A stretch of 36,903 nt of DNA from Anaerolineales bacterium (GTDB taxonomy: Bacteria > Chloroflexota > Anaerolineae > Anaerolineales > Villigracilaceae), in the NCBI GenBank assembly GCA_016789365.1, contig JAEURH010000028.1, forward strand, positions 1 to 36,903, in the 5' to 3' direction. Under the pieces are notes generated by a model that saw only the letters and a list, made by a program, of their open reading frames with translations, was not told the origin of the DNA and did not search any database. Shown here piece after piece: positions 1 to 7,421 of this stretch. Made by a program: the position numbers and the translations under genes. Within the stretch, counting starts at the first letter, position 1. Every line of letters begins with the position of its first letter.

Positions 1-340
1 CACGGTCAATGATATTTTTTTCTTTGAGAAATTTAGCCGCAAAGATTCTCACTTCAAGGTTGGGACTCTCCAAACACGATTTAACTGCTTCCAATGCAGT
101 GGATGTATTGACTGCCGCTAACGCTTCGACATCTCGCCAATCCTTATCTTTTCTGGGGATTAATACTGACTCAACTTGTTTCAACTCTTCTGGATTTAAT
201 TCTTTCAGTACACTTAAATCATAATTTTCCCCGTTATGCCATTTTTGATAATCCATTTCCATGCTTTTGATAAATTTTTCTACATTGGGGCTATAGTTAC
301 TTTTCTTACTATCCTTCTTGCCAAAAAGATTTTTGAACAT
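1..340 (-). CDS. HEAT-repeat-like protein, partial (3' end outside window)
   Basis: This is the first 113 codons of a minus-strand gene that runs off the left edge. It starts at the ATG at 340-338 with an AGGAG ribosome binding site about 7 bases upstream, and begins MFKNLFGKKDSKKSNYSPNV. The N-terminus is basic and hydrophilic with no signal peptide. Residues about 70-113 form short amphipathic helices (a stretch containing EALAAVNTST, then SPNLEVRIFAAKFL) that look like one HEAT/armadillo-type repeat. It starts 9 bases after the DUF5615 gene stops, so it is probably cotranscribed with the toxin-antitoxin pair. The family cannot be fixed without the rest of the gene; no enzymatic motif is visible. 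Confidence 0.6.
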   Translation of the reverse strand, partial: MFKNLFGKKDSKKSNYSPNVEKFIKSMEMDYQKWHNGENYDLSVLKELNPEELKQVESVLIPRKDKDWRDVEALAAVNTSTALEAVKSCLESPNLEVRIFAAKFLKEKNIIDR

Positions 341-349
341 GGGATTCTC

Positions 350-703
350 CTATTTCAAAGGAATATAAATAATTTGACCTTCCCATTCGCCTTGTTCACT
401 GGCTTCAACAACAATCAAAATATCATTGATTGCCTGACCGATTGGTAAGTCATCATCCACTTCAATAACACCAGGCATAGGTAAACTAGCCCGCACTCTT
501 TCATAAGCAAAATGAGTAATGGTTGTAACATCGTGTGTGACCAAAATCCGCCCTTCTTTTGCCGCCCATTCTAAAATAACTTCGTCATCTTGATTTGATA
601 ACCCAACATCTTGCACACGGACAATATCTAAATCTGGTTTGCGTCGCAACATCCCGCGCACAATGTCATTGTTGAAGTTTTCGTCCGCGATTAAGATGAG
701 CAT
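350..703 (-). CDS. DUF5615 family PIN-like protein, probable toxin
   Basis: A 117-residue PIN-like protein. It opens with an acidic motif after a beta strand (LILIADENFNNDIV; D7, E8, N9), then has VQDVGLSNQDDEVILEWA and RILVTHDVTTITHFA, the usual order of conserved acidic residues in DUF5615 (Mut7-C/PIN-fold) proteins, which are predicted RNases. The ATG at 703 is 6 bases downstream of the DUF433 stop codon; another ATG at 710 is out of frame. The upstream partner is the DUF433 protein usually found as its antitoxin, so the two are read as one toxin-antitoxin operon. The RNase function is family-based inference and has not been shown here. Confidence 0.75.
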   Translation of the reverse strand: MLILIADENFNNDIVRGMLRRKPDLDIVRVQDVGLSNQDDEVILEWAAKEGRILVTHDVTTITHFAYERVRASLPMPGVIEVDDDLPIGQAINDILIVVEASEQGEWEGQIIYIPLK

Positions 704-709
704 GAGCCA

Positions 710-1039
710 TTATTTTTTTCGTGCCAACAAGCGTTCACGAATCCCGTGTGGGTCAAACCGTTTTTCATTTTCTGCTTTGACGCTTTGCGCTTGTTTTTTT
801 CTTTTCGCTAAATACTTATCTACTTCTTTTTGATTTTGCAAGTAGTAACTAATGGTGGCATAAACATCTGACAATGAGACAGATGGATATTGTTGAGCAA
901 TTTCTTCGGCTGTTGCCCCACGCAGAAATGCTTTCACTATCGTATCCAAAGTGACACGCGTGCCACCCACTTTGACAACTCCATGTTTGTCAGAAGCAAG
1001 TGGAAGTGAAACAGGCTGAATTTGAAGCATTGCCGTCAT
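710..1039 (-). CDS. DUF433 domain protein, probable antitoxin
   Basis: A 109-residue protein of the DUF433 family, a small winged-helix-like DNA-binding fold often paired with DUF5615 toxins. The diagnostic stretch runs from about residue 20 to 70: GVVKVGGTRVTLDTIVKAF, then GATAEEIAQQYPSVSLSDVY and ATISYYLQNQ. A lysine/arginine-rich tail follows (residues 78-109). The ATG at 1039 has no Shine-Dalgarno sequence; a TAAAAT box ends 6 bases upstream, so the message is probably leaderless. It lies just downstream of a restriction-modification pair on the same strand (34 bases from the endonuclease stop) but appears to have its own promoter. Confidence 0.75.
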   Translation of the reverse strand: MTAMLQIQPVSLPLASDKHGVVKVGGTRVTLDTIVKAFLRGATAEEIAQQYPSVSLSDVYATISYYLQNQKEVDKYLAKRKKQAQSVKAENEKRFDPHGIRERLLARKK

Positions 1040-1045
1040 ATCAAT

Positions 1046-1051
1046 ATTTTA
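1046..1051 (-). promoter_or_regulatory. -10 box for the DUF433/DUF5615 operon, leaderless type
   Basis: On the minus strand TAAAAT is followed by 6 bases and then the ATG of the DUF433 gene. Transcription from it would begin at or next to the start codon, and no Shine-Dalgarno sequence is present. No clear -35 was seen. Confidence 0.5.
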
Positions 1052-1072
1052 CCTGAGATTTATTAGGCTAAT

Positions 1073-1735
1073 TTATTTCTCTTTACTTTTCTTCTTTAAC
1101 CACATTCTTTCTTTTTGAACAATCAACTTATAAAAATCTTTTGCAGTTCGATATGATTCTTGGATGTTATTAATTCCATTTAACAAAAACTGACCACCTG
1201 AACCAATGGTTTGCAAACTAAAATGGCGGTCTTCTAAATCTTTAAGATGAAATAAATCCATTTCTTCAATGCTCATGTGAAAGCCATTATCTACTATTCT
1301 TTCGGGCACATAATGAATCACCAACAAAATAAAATGGGAGTTTTCAGGATGTTTAGCATAAAACTCTTTAGATTTTTTTAATGAAACTAAATTAGGGCTT
1401 GATTGACTCCCTGATTTATGTCCCTTAATGCTTATCAATAATTTTTGACGAGGTATATTTGGCACTTCCCACTCGGCAATAATATCTTCCATTGTTCTTC
1501 TACCATCGGGAGCATAGACATCTACAACATTGTATTTTCCATTTTCACCGATGTGTTTTTTTAATCCTGAGAGGAGGAAGTCTTCTAAAAATCTTCCACC
1601 CACTTCTCCATAGGTTTTATCTAATACTTCCCAATTTGTGCTAATAGTCAAAACCTTATATTTTTTGAAAATTTCCCAAAGTAGTTTCTTGAAGTCTTCA
1701 CGAATTGCTTTTTCTAGACTTTGCATTGATACCAT
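1073..1735 (-). CDS. Type II restriction endonuclease, partner of adjacent methyltransferase
   Basis: A 220-residue protein directly downstream of a DNA methyltransferase on the same strand, as expected for the nuclease of a type II restriction-modification pair. A possible PD-(D/E)XK core is visible: MEDIIAEW (D84) followed by the strand LLISIKGHKSG (K104), then a conserved-looking SPNLVSLKKSKEFY helix. The usual acidic residue two before the lysine is serine (S102-I-K104), so the active site would be non-canonical. The ATG at 1735 is preceded by AGGAGG (1744-1749), which overlaps the methyltransferase stop codon and suggests coupled translation. An alternative start is the ATG three codons inside. 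The recognition sequence cannot be read from the sequence. Confidence 0.65.
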   Translation of the reverse strand: MVSMQSLEKAIREDFKKLLWEIFKKYKVLTISTNWEVLDKTYGEVGGRFLEDFLLSGLKKHIGENGKYNVVDVYAPDGRRTMEDIIAEWEVPNIPRQKLLISIKGHKSGSQSSPNLVSLKKSKEFYAKHPENSHFILLVIHYVPERIVDNGFHMSIEEMDLFHLKDLEDRHFSLQTIGSGGQFLLNGINNIQESYRTAKDFYKLIVQKERMWLKKKSKEK

Positions 1736-1747
1736 GCTTATTGCCTC

Positions 1748-2743
1748 CTATGATTTTGAGAAAAACATTTCCTCTTGAGCAGGTGTAATATTTTTTTTAG
1801 ATTTTGTTCGCGTTAAACCAGTATTCCTTTCAAAAAATACTCCATCTTCGTACCCTTGAATTGAATTATCATAATTTGCCATTTCAATTCGCTTTTCAGC
1901 CAAGCAAGCATAGGTTTTATCTTTTTCTATGCCACAATAATTTCTGCCAAGTTTTTTCGCAACGACAGATGTTGTCCCTGAACCTAAAAATGGGTCAAAA
2001 ACAAAATCTCCTTTATTGCTACTCGCTAAAATTATTTTTGCTAACAATTTTTCTGGTTTTTGGGTTGGGTGGTCTGTATTTTCAGCCATAGACCAAAAAG
2101 GCACAGTCAAATCAGTCCAAATGTTAGACGGATGTGTTAGTCGAAAATTACCATCATCTGTCGAATTCCAATCTTTTGCTTTACCTTCATCATCTACATA
2201 AGGGGCAATTACTTTTCTTTTTAATTTCACATCTTCGATGTTAAATGTAAATTCATCACTGACGGTAGCAAACCAAATATCTTCGGATGAATTTTTCCAA
2301 TTGGCTTTTGCACCTCTGCCTTTTTCACGTTCCCAAGTAATTCGATTTCGAATCGTAAAATATTTTTCTAAAATTGTATGAATAGATGTGGAAGATTGCC
2401 AGTCGCCACAAACATAAATAGAGGCTGTTGGTTTCAAAATCTTAGTGAGAGAAGAAAACCAACTTTCAAGCCATTCTGTATAACTAGAAATTGACATTTG
2501 CTTAAAAGCATTGCCATTAAAGTCTTTGGTCAAGTTGTAAGGCGGGTCAATAAAAAGTAAATCCACAAAATTTTCGGGTAAAAACTTAATTGCACTAAAT
2601 AAATCTTGATGAATAGTCGTATTTTTAATTTCTTTGACTTTTGTAGGCGCGTTTAGATGCTTTAAATTTTTAGAAAGTCGCTCAATTTCTTTTTGACTAA
2701 GCGAAATTGTTTTATTTAAACTAGAGCGTTCTTTTTCAGGCAT
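1748..2743 (-). CDS. Site-specific DNA methyltransferase (beta-class, N6-adenine or N4-cytosine)
   Basis: A 331-residue DNA methyltransferase of the N6/N4 amino-methylating type. The catalytic motif IV, DPPY, is at residues 66-69 within LLFIDPPYN, and the SAM-binding motif I, FDPFLGSGTT, comes late at about 249-258. This IV-before-I order defines the beta class. DHPTQKP at 224-230 is also typical. It probably protects host DNA against the endonuclease encoded 12 bases downstream. The ATG at 2743 has an AAAGGAAA ribosome binding site. DPPY favours adenine methylation, but N4-cytosine cannot be ruled out. Confidence 0.88.
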   Translation of the reverse strand: MPEKERSSLNKTISLSQKEIERLSKNLKHLNAPTKVKEIKNTTIHQDLFSAIKFLPENFVDLLFIDPPYNLTKDFNGNAFKQMSISSYTEWLESWFSSLTKILKPTASIYVCGDWQSSTSIHTILEKYFTIRNRITWEREKGRGAKANWKNSSEDIWFATVSDEFTFNIEDVKLKRKVIAPYVDDEGKAKDWNSTDDGNFRLTHPSNIWTDLTVPFWSMAENTDHPTQKPEKLLAKIILASSNKGDFVFDPFLGSGTTSVVAKKLGRNYCGIEKDKTYACLAEKRIEMANYDNSIQGYEDGVFFERNTGLTRTKSKKNITPAQEEMFFSKS

Positions 2744-2793
2744 ACCATTTTCCTTTCTCTAAGAATATGATACCACTTCCCACTCACCACTCC

Positions 2794-3804
2794 TTACTTC
2801 CCATACCTCTTCTTAATCTCAGGCAAAAAATAATCATCGAAGAATCTGTCCACATCATAATCCGCTGACCAATTCCAATCTTTGCGAGCAAGAGAATCAT
2901 CTACATCTTGGGGCCAAGAGTCGACAATGCCTTGGCGGCGTGGATTTGGTTCAAATTTAATATCCGCATTTGGGAAGGCTTTGATGGCGCGTTGACGAAA
3001 ATCCTCTGCAGTGATAGCAAATGCGGCAATGTTATACACGTTGCTGGTTAAATTTTCTTTTGGCGCATCCATCAACATCAATAAAGATTTAATTGCATCA
3101 GGCATTGCCATGAATGGGATTTTTGAGTCTGGTCTTACAAAGCAACTGTATGATTTATTCTGTGCGGCGGCGTGGAGCATTTCAGGTCCGTAGTCACTTG
3201 TCCCACCGCTGGGCAAGGTAAAAGCGGAGATTAAGCCGGGGAAACGAATCGAGCGGAAGTCCAGAAAATGAGGCGGGTTTTCATCTAAATGTTTTTGACC
3301 ATAAAATTTTCCGTAATACATCCCCAATTTTTCGCAATACAACTTATTACATCCATACATCGTTTGCGGATTATTCCAATCATCTTCTTTTACAGCACCT
3401 GCATTATTTTTATCATCAAGCGTTGGTAAACCATACGCCGCGATAGAACTTGGAAATAAAAACTTAACAGACTTTTTATATTTTTCCGAACGATATGCCG
3501 CCAGCATTAATAATTGCATGGTACCTTCAACATTGATGCGATGCGCTTCTTCAGTTGCAACTTCTGCTTTGGATGAAAGCGATGCGGCTAAATGAAAAAT
3601 GACATCAACATCATAATCATAAAAAGTTTTTATTTTGTAAAGCAAATCACCTTGCACATGTTCGGTTGAAAATTTTTTTATCGAATCGGGCAATGGCATA
3701 AAATCGGCTGTGATAATTTTATAGCCACGCTTCGATAATTCTCCCACCAACGCCTGACCAATTTCTCCGCACGCACCTGTTACCAGCACTTGCTTTACGG
3801 TCAT
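2794..3804 (-). CDS. SDR-family L-threonine 3-dehydrogenase-like protein
   Basis: A 336-residue extended short-chain dehydrogenase. The NAD-binding motif TGACGEIG is at residues 9-16, the serine of the active site lies in FPSSIAAYG (118-125), and the catalytic YxxxK is Y150/K154. The segment RSIRFPGLIS followed by GGTSDYGPEMLHAA and the late MPDAIKSLLMLMD closely follow SDR-type L-threonine 3-dehydrogenases, which oxidise threonine to 2-amino-3-ketobutyrate, rather than UDP-sugar epimerases. It is cytosolic. The ATG at 3804 has an AGGAGA site. It stands alone on the minus strand, divergent from the next gene. A generic NAD-dependent epimerase is the fallback annotation. Confidence 0.8.
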   Translation of the reverse strand: MTVKQVLVTGACGEIGQALVGELSKRGYKIITADFMPLPDSIKKFSTEHVQGDLLYKIKTFYDYDVDVIFHLAASLSSKAEVATEEAHRINVEGTMQLLMLAAYRSEKYKKSVKFLFPSSIAAYGLPTLDDKNNAGAVKEDDWNNPQTMYGCNKLYCEKLGMYYGKFYGQKHLDENPPHFLDFRSIRFPGLISAFTLPSGGTSDYGPEMLHAAAQNKSYSCFVRPDSKIPFMAMPDAIKSLLMLMDAPKENLTSNVYNIAAFAITAEDFRQRAIKAFPNADIKFEPNPRRQGIVDSWPQDVDDSLARKDWNWSADYDVDRFFDDYFLPEIKKRYGK

Positions 3805-3844
3805 GTAAATCTCCTGTTATGCTAGAATGAGTCTTATAAACGGA

Positions 3845-3896
3845 GTGCGTCGCGCTTTTATAATTTATATTCACTTAACCATTAGGCGCGACGCAC
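3845..3896. repeat. Intergenic inverted repeat, GTGCGTCGCGC family, copy 1
   Basis: Perfect 11-base arms GTGCGTCGCGC (3845-3855) and its reverse complement (3886-3896) flank an AT-rich 30-base spacer. The same arms recur at 5763-5815. Located between divergent genes, so it is not a terminator; it would lie in the leader of the lipoprotein gene if transcription starts at the TATGCTAGAAT sequence near 3820. Confidence 0.85.
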
Positions 3897-3929
3897 CCTG
3901 TATCATCAATTAACTTATTTTACGACACA

Positions 3930-4700
3930 ATGAATAAAATTCTTAAACATATTTTGATTTTCGGAATAACTTTTTTGCTCACATCATGCACTGTGATGGA
4001 TGTATATCTTGCTACGCCTACACCTATCATCTTGACAGAAACCCCGCTTCCTACCGCGACCCGAATTTGGTTTCCGCCATCAGCCACCTCTTCACCCGAA
4101 CCTTTTTCTGTTAATGAAAAAACAGCCACCCCTGAAATGAAACCAAATCTTGGCACTATCATTTTAGAAGATGATTTTTCTGATGAAACCTTATGGGACA
4201 TTGCTTCATCAAATCAAGCCAGTTCAGCGATTAGTAATAATCGTTTGATTCTTTCGGCACAAAGCCAAGTGTTTATACTTAGTCTGCGACATGATTTGAT
4301 ATTGACAGATTTTTATGCTGAGTTAACTGCGCAACCTAGTCTATGCAAAGGCGAAGATAATTACGGATTATTAATCCGTGCTAGCGCTTCTACATATTAT
4401 CGTTTTGTGTTGGCATGTAATGGCACAGTCCGCGCAGAACGAATCACCAACGGAGCAAGATTGATTCTGCAACAACCACTACAAAGCGGTGATGTTCCGC
4501 CCGGCGCGCCGGGCAACGTCCGCATGGGGGTTTGGGCGGTAGGTAAAGAAATGCGCTTATTTCTCAATGACCGTTTTCAATTCAGCATCATTGACCCAAG
4601 TTTTCCGAATGGAACAATTGGCGTGTTTGCTCGTTCAGTTGGGAATACGCCAGTCGTGGTCACATTTTCGGATTTGATTGTGAGAAAAGTGAATGAGTAA
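3930..4700 (+). CDS. Secreted lipoprotein with concanavalin A-like (LamG/DUF1080-type) fold
   Basis: A 256-residue predicted lipoprotein. The N-terminus is a short basic and hydrophobic signal ending in the lipobox LTSC with the lipidated cysteine at residue 20. A Thr/Pro/Ser-rich linker of about 50 residues follows. From about residue 75 a beta-rich domain begins with DDFSDETLWDIAS, continuing through NYGLLIRASASTYYRFVL and PNGTIGVFARS to a final strand. This pattern is typical of jelly-roll domains related to LamG/DUF1080, which bind or cleave carbohydrates; no catalytic residues can be named. No Shine-Dalgarno sequence precedes the ATG at 3930; a TATTTT sequence 8 bases upstream could be a -10. 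Confidence 0.7.
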   Translation: MNKILKHILIFGITFLLTSCTVMDVYLATPTPIILTETPLPTATRIWFPPSATSSPEPFSVNEKTATPEMKPNLGTIILEDDFSDETLWDIASSNQASSAISNNRLILSAQSQVFILSLRHDLILTDFYAELTAQPSLCKGEDNYGLLIRASASTYYRFVLACNGTVRAERITNGARLILQQPLQSGDVPPGAPGNVRMGVWAVGKEMRLFLNDRFQFSIIDPSFPNGTIGVFARSVGNTPVVVTFSDLIVRKVNE

Positions 4701-4804
4701 AAAGTTAAAGAGTAACGAGCTAAAGAGCAATGAGTTGATGATTTACGAATTACGCATTACGAATTACGATTACACCGAATACTGATGACTGAACACTGAT
4801 AAAT
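4701..4804. repeat. Intergenic spacer of short tandem-like degenerate repeats
   Basis: The spacer is built from degenerate short repeats: AAAGAGTAACGAG/TAAAGAGCAATGAG, ATTACGAATTACG, and GATGACTGAACACTGAT. Reverse-complement relatives occur at 17431-17450 and related units at 36401-36540 and inside the coding sequence at 30615-30640. No gene or clear promoter is seen. Confidence 0.6.
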
Positions 4805-5785
4805 ATGCTCTCAACAAACAATCTCCTCCACCTGCCTTTTACCCCCGACCTCACCGAAGGTGGAATTGCGTATGCCTTGCGTTCATTGTCCTATATTTAT
4901 GAAAGAGCAGGCACATCATTACATAACCGCTTAAGAAGAACGGTTGCAAATGTGGCTGTGGAACTTGCTTTTCGGCGTTATCTGGCAACTCAAAATATTG
5001 AATTTGAAGTTAAAGCCTCACGCCCGTTTACTGATTCCGAAAGATATGATGTCTTTTTAGATAAATATAGATGCCAATTGAAATCATTTTTTATTTCGAA
5101 CCGTAATCAAATTTCAGAACTTAAACATCAGCCTGAAATTTTATTAAATGCGCCAGCACTCGTTCCCTCTGACCATCACGCCAGTGACGGGCATTCATTT
5201 AATGATTTATACGTGTTTGCGTTTGCAACGGGATTAATTGCCGCTTCACAAGCAGATTTGCAAAAAGTGCTTGCAAAAAATCAAAAACATTATTTGGTAC
5301 ACGTCATGCCTGAAACATGGCGCAAACCTGCCAATTGGAATCCGCTGGGAACTTTGACCTTGAAATCAGAGTCTGAAGAGGAGTTAATGGTCGAGGTCAA
5401 TGGACAGGATGAAGGTCGACGACTGAAGCGCAAGATGTTAAGTCTCGCACCGAAGACAAAAGTCATCATAGATGAATCGTTTTATTCCATTTCATCTTTG
5501 CATATCCGCCGCGTAACAGATGCGCGTGTTGGAATCAAATGTGAAGCGATAAAAGAATCGCATATCGTCTCGCCGTTTGAATGGAGCAATATTTGGGTGT
5601 ACGGCATGGATATTTTTTTATGTGGCTTTCTTTCGTATGAAGAATTTAGCGCGCAAGCAAAAACGTTATTGCCAAATTCAAAAACATTTCAATATGAACA
5701 AACGCGCGTGAAAAATTTATTTGTGCCAATATCAAATTTGAAGCCGATAGAAAAATTATTAAGTGCGTCGCGCCAAATGGGTTAA
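4805..5785 (+). CDS. Protein of unknown function with possible PD-(D/E)XK nuclease site
   Basis: A 326-residue soluble protein that I do not recognise. Residues 45-95 have the look of a PD-(D/E)XK core of the Mrr (QxK) type: a helix with E53 (NVAVELAFRRYL), then SERYDVFLDK with D82, then strand YRCQLKSFFIS with Q91 and K93. The rest (DGHSFNDLYVFAFATGLIA at about 129-147; a beta-rich part from 190; FEWSNIWVYGMDIFLCGFLS near 259-278) matches nothing I know. The upstream spacer is repeat-rich with no good ribosome binding site. The last codons (SASRQMG and stop) are supplied by the left arm of a genomic inverted repeat, so the original C-terminus may have been different. Confidence 0.6.
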   Translation: MLSTNNLLHLPFTPDLTEGGIAYALRSLSYIYERAGTSLHNRLRRTVANVAVELAFRRYLATQNIEFEVKASRPFTDSERYDVFLDKYRCQLKSFFISNRNQISELKHQPEILLNAPALVPSDHHASDGHSFNDLYVFAFATGLIAASQADLQKVLAKNQKHYLVHVMPETWRKPANWNPLGTLTLKSESEEELMVEVNGQDEGRRLKRKMLSLAPKTKVIIDESFYSISSLHIRRVTDARVGIKCEAIKESHIVSPFEWSNIWVYGMDIFLCGFLSYEEFSAQAKTLLPNSKTFQYEQTRVKNLFVPISNLKPIEKLLSASRQMG

Positions 5786-5815
5786 GATTCTTATTAATTA
5801 TTAAGCGCGACGCAC
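5763..5815. repeat. Inverted repeat, GTGCGTCGCGC family, copy 2, overlapping a gene end
   Basis: Same perfect 11-base arms as at 3845-3896 (5763-5773 and 5805-5815) around a 31-base AT-rich spacer. The left arm is in frame with the preceding coding sequence and encodes part of its last seven residues; the stop codon lies in the spacer. Confidence 0.85.
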
Positions 5816-5827
5816 CCATACATCTGA

Positions 5828-5833
5828 TAAGAT
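5828..5833 (+). promoter_or_regulatory. Extended -10 box for amidase gene, leaderless type
   Basis: TGATAAGAT (extended -10 with TAAGAT at 5828-5833) is followed by 6 bases and the ATG at 5840, with no Shine-Dalgarno sequence between. Confidence 0.45.
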
Positions 5834-5839
5834 ATAAAA

Positions 5840-6616
5840 ATGGAATCAACAAACGAAAAAAGAACACGCAAACCTCGTAACAGCAATAATATTTTCATAT
5901 ACACAGTTGGCATTGCAATTTTTATTGCGACATTATTCACAGCATGGACTCCCAATAGTTTATTCACTAGCAACTTGCAAGAACAATTGCGGACGTTGCT
6001 CACGCCTCAAACTGGATTTGAACCTGGTCTTACATCTCAACCGCAACTTCGCATCGGCATTGTGGCTGGGCACATGGGCAATGATGCAGGAGCCGTCTGC
6101 ACCGATGCAAACGGCAAAGTGACCTTAACCGAAGCCGATGTCAATTTTGAAATTGCATCGTTGGTCAGAGAAAGTTTAGTTAGTAGAGGGTTTCAAGTTG
6201 ATTTGTTAAATGAATTTGATACTCGTTTGAATGGTTATCGCGCAGTTGCATTGGTTTCGATTCATAATGATTCATGTGAATACATCAACGATGCGGCGAC
6301 AGGATTCAAAGTAGCGGCTTCGCTTGAAACACGCGACCTGAATCGCGCCCAACGCTTGACGGCTTGTTTGACTGACCGCTACCAAAAAATGACAGGCTTA
6401 TTCTTTCACGCCAACAGCATTACGCCAGATATGACCGAATATCACGCTTTTTCTGAAATTGACCCCAACACGATTACAGCCATCATCGAAACTGGTTTTT
6501 TGAATTTAGATAGAGAGATATTAACTGAACAAACGGATTTAGTCGCCGAAGGTGTGACGCAAGGAATTTTGTGCTTTATCAATAATGAAAGTGTGTTCCC
6601 AACTGCTGTGCCGTAA
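5840..6616 (+). CDS. N-acetylmuramoyl-L-alanine amidase (Amidase_3 family), membrane-anchored
   Basis: A 258-residue zinc amidase that cleaves the bond between N-acetylmuramic acid and L-alanine in peptidoglycan. One transmembrane segment (about residues 17-36, NIFIYTVGIAIFIATLF) places the enzyme outside the membrane. The Amidase_3 signature residues are all visible: H78 in VAGHMGNDAG, E98 in LTEADVN, H142 in VSIHNDS, and the catalytic E217 in IIETGFLN. It is shorter than multidomain LytC or AmiC proteins and has no cell-wall-binding repeats. It leads a block of four L,D-transpeptidases, so the region as a whole points to wall remodelling. Confidence 0.88.
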   Translation: MESTNEKRTRKPRNSNNIFIYTVGIAIFIATLFTAWTPNSLFTSNLQEQLRTLLTPQTGFEPGLTSQPQLRIGIVAGHMGNDAGAVCTDANGKVTLTEADVNFEIASLVRESLVSRGFQVDLLNEFDTRLNGYRAVALVSIHNDSCEYINDAATGFKVAASLETRDLNRAQRLTACLTDRYQKMTGLFFHANSITPDMTEYHAFSEIDPNTITAIIETGFLNLDREILTEQTDLVAEGVTQGILCFINNESVFPTAVP

Positions 6617-6625
6617 GTTTATGTC

Positions 6626-6684
6626 ATTGCGAGCCTGTGGTCTCGATACGTTGCTTTGCAACTACTCGACCATCGGCTCGCAAT
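6626..6684. repeat. Composite palindromic repeat (GTCATTGCGAG family with nested second repeat)
   Basis: The outer arms ATTGCGAGCC (6626-6635) and GGCTCGCAAT (6675-6684) belong to the family found at 11827, 17804 and 19890. Between them sits a different imperfect palindrome beginning GGTCTCGATACGTTGC and ending GCAACTACTCGACCATC. It looks like one repeat type inside another. It ends 13 bases before the ATG of the next gene. Confidence 0.75.
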
Positions 6685-6697
6685 AAAAATAATAAAG

Positions 6698-7372
6698 ATG
6701 TTAACAAAAAGATTCTTACTTAAATTTTTATTGATTGCATTTGTTATTTCAAGTTGTGCGAATCTTACCAACGCGCCAATAAATCAACCTACCGAATCGA
6801 TTTCATTTGCAATTGCCGAAATTTCAAAACCAACATACACGCCATCACCTACTGTTACATTTACACCAACAAATACCCCCACGATTACACCCGAACCAAT
6901 AGCACAAGCCGAAATTATTGTAGATACGCCTACAAGTGAATATGTTGCACCCGTTGTGCAAAATAATCAAGCCGAATCACCAGCCGTTTACACAGGCGGA
7001 AAATATATTTTGGTAGATATTTCTCAACAGCACATGTACGTCTATGAAGGTGATATTTTAGTATTTAGTTTCGTCGCCTCTACTGGAATGAATAACGCTA
7101 CGCGCGTCGGCAATTTTAGTGTGTTGAACAAAATTCCGAATGCCTATGGTGCCACATGGAATATTTGGATGCCAAACTGGCTCGGCATTTATTGGGCTGG
7201 CAGTTTGCAAAACGGAATCCATGCACTGCCCATTTTGCCAAGTGGCGCGCAGTTATGGGCTGGCTATTTGGGCGTTCCCATTTCTTATGGATGCGTGGTG
7301 TTAGGTGCGTATGAGTCACAACTTTTGTATGATTGGGCAGAAATCGGCACACCTGTTGAAATTCAGTGGTAA
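6698..7372 (+). CDS. YkuD L,D-transpeptidase, lipoprotein
   Basis: A 224-residue L,D-transpeptidase, which forms or exchanges peptidoglycan cross-links or attaches proteins using a catalytic cysteine. Starting at the ATG at 6698, the signal peptide ends in lipobox ISSC with Cys20. A Thr/Pro-rich linker (TPSPTVTFTPTNTPTITPEP, 48-67) leads to a YkuD domain from about residue 102 (GKYILVDISQQHMYVYEGD). The active site is H175 (NGIHALP) and C199 (ISYGCVVL). Two consensus positions differ from the usual SHGCxR: Tyr precedes Gly, and Val replaces Arg. An in-frame start at 6656 lies within the upstream repeat and would spoil the signal peptide. Confidence 0.85.
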   Translation: MLTKRFLLKFLLIAFVISSCANLTNAPINQPTESISFAIAEISKPTYTPSPTVTFTPTNTPTITPEPIAQAEIIVDTPTSEYVAPVVQNNQAESPAVYTGGKYILVDISQQHMYVYEGDILVFSFVASTGMNNATRVGNFSVLNKIPNAYGATWNIWMPNWLGIYWAGSLQNGIHALPILPSGAQLWAGYLGVPISYGCVVLGAYESQLLYDWAEIGTPVEIQW

Positions 7373-7421
7373 AAAAGAATCTTTGTGTTTATAATGGGTT
7401 AAGGAATTGAAAGGCGTAACC

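Noticed and set aside
1748..2743. The local restriction-modification pair as the cause of GATC depletion
   Set aside because: The recognition sequence cannot be read from the proteins and nothing specifically links them to GATC. The idea remains open but unsupported.
2794..3804. UDP-glucose 4-epimerase as the function of the SDR protein
   Set aside because: The C-terminal motifs (FPGLIS, GGTSDYGPEM, MPDAIKSL) follow SDR threonine dehydrogenases more closely than sugar epimerases.
7407..7421. Upstream TTG as start of the second transpeptidase
   Set aside because: The ATG at 7422 has the AAAGGCG site at suitable spacing, while the TTG would place that site inside the coding region.
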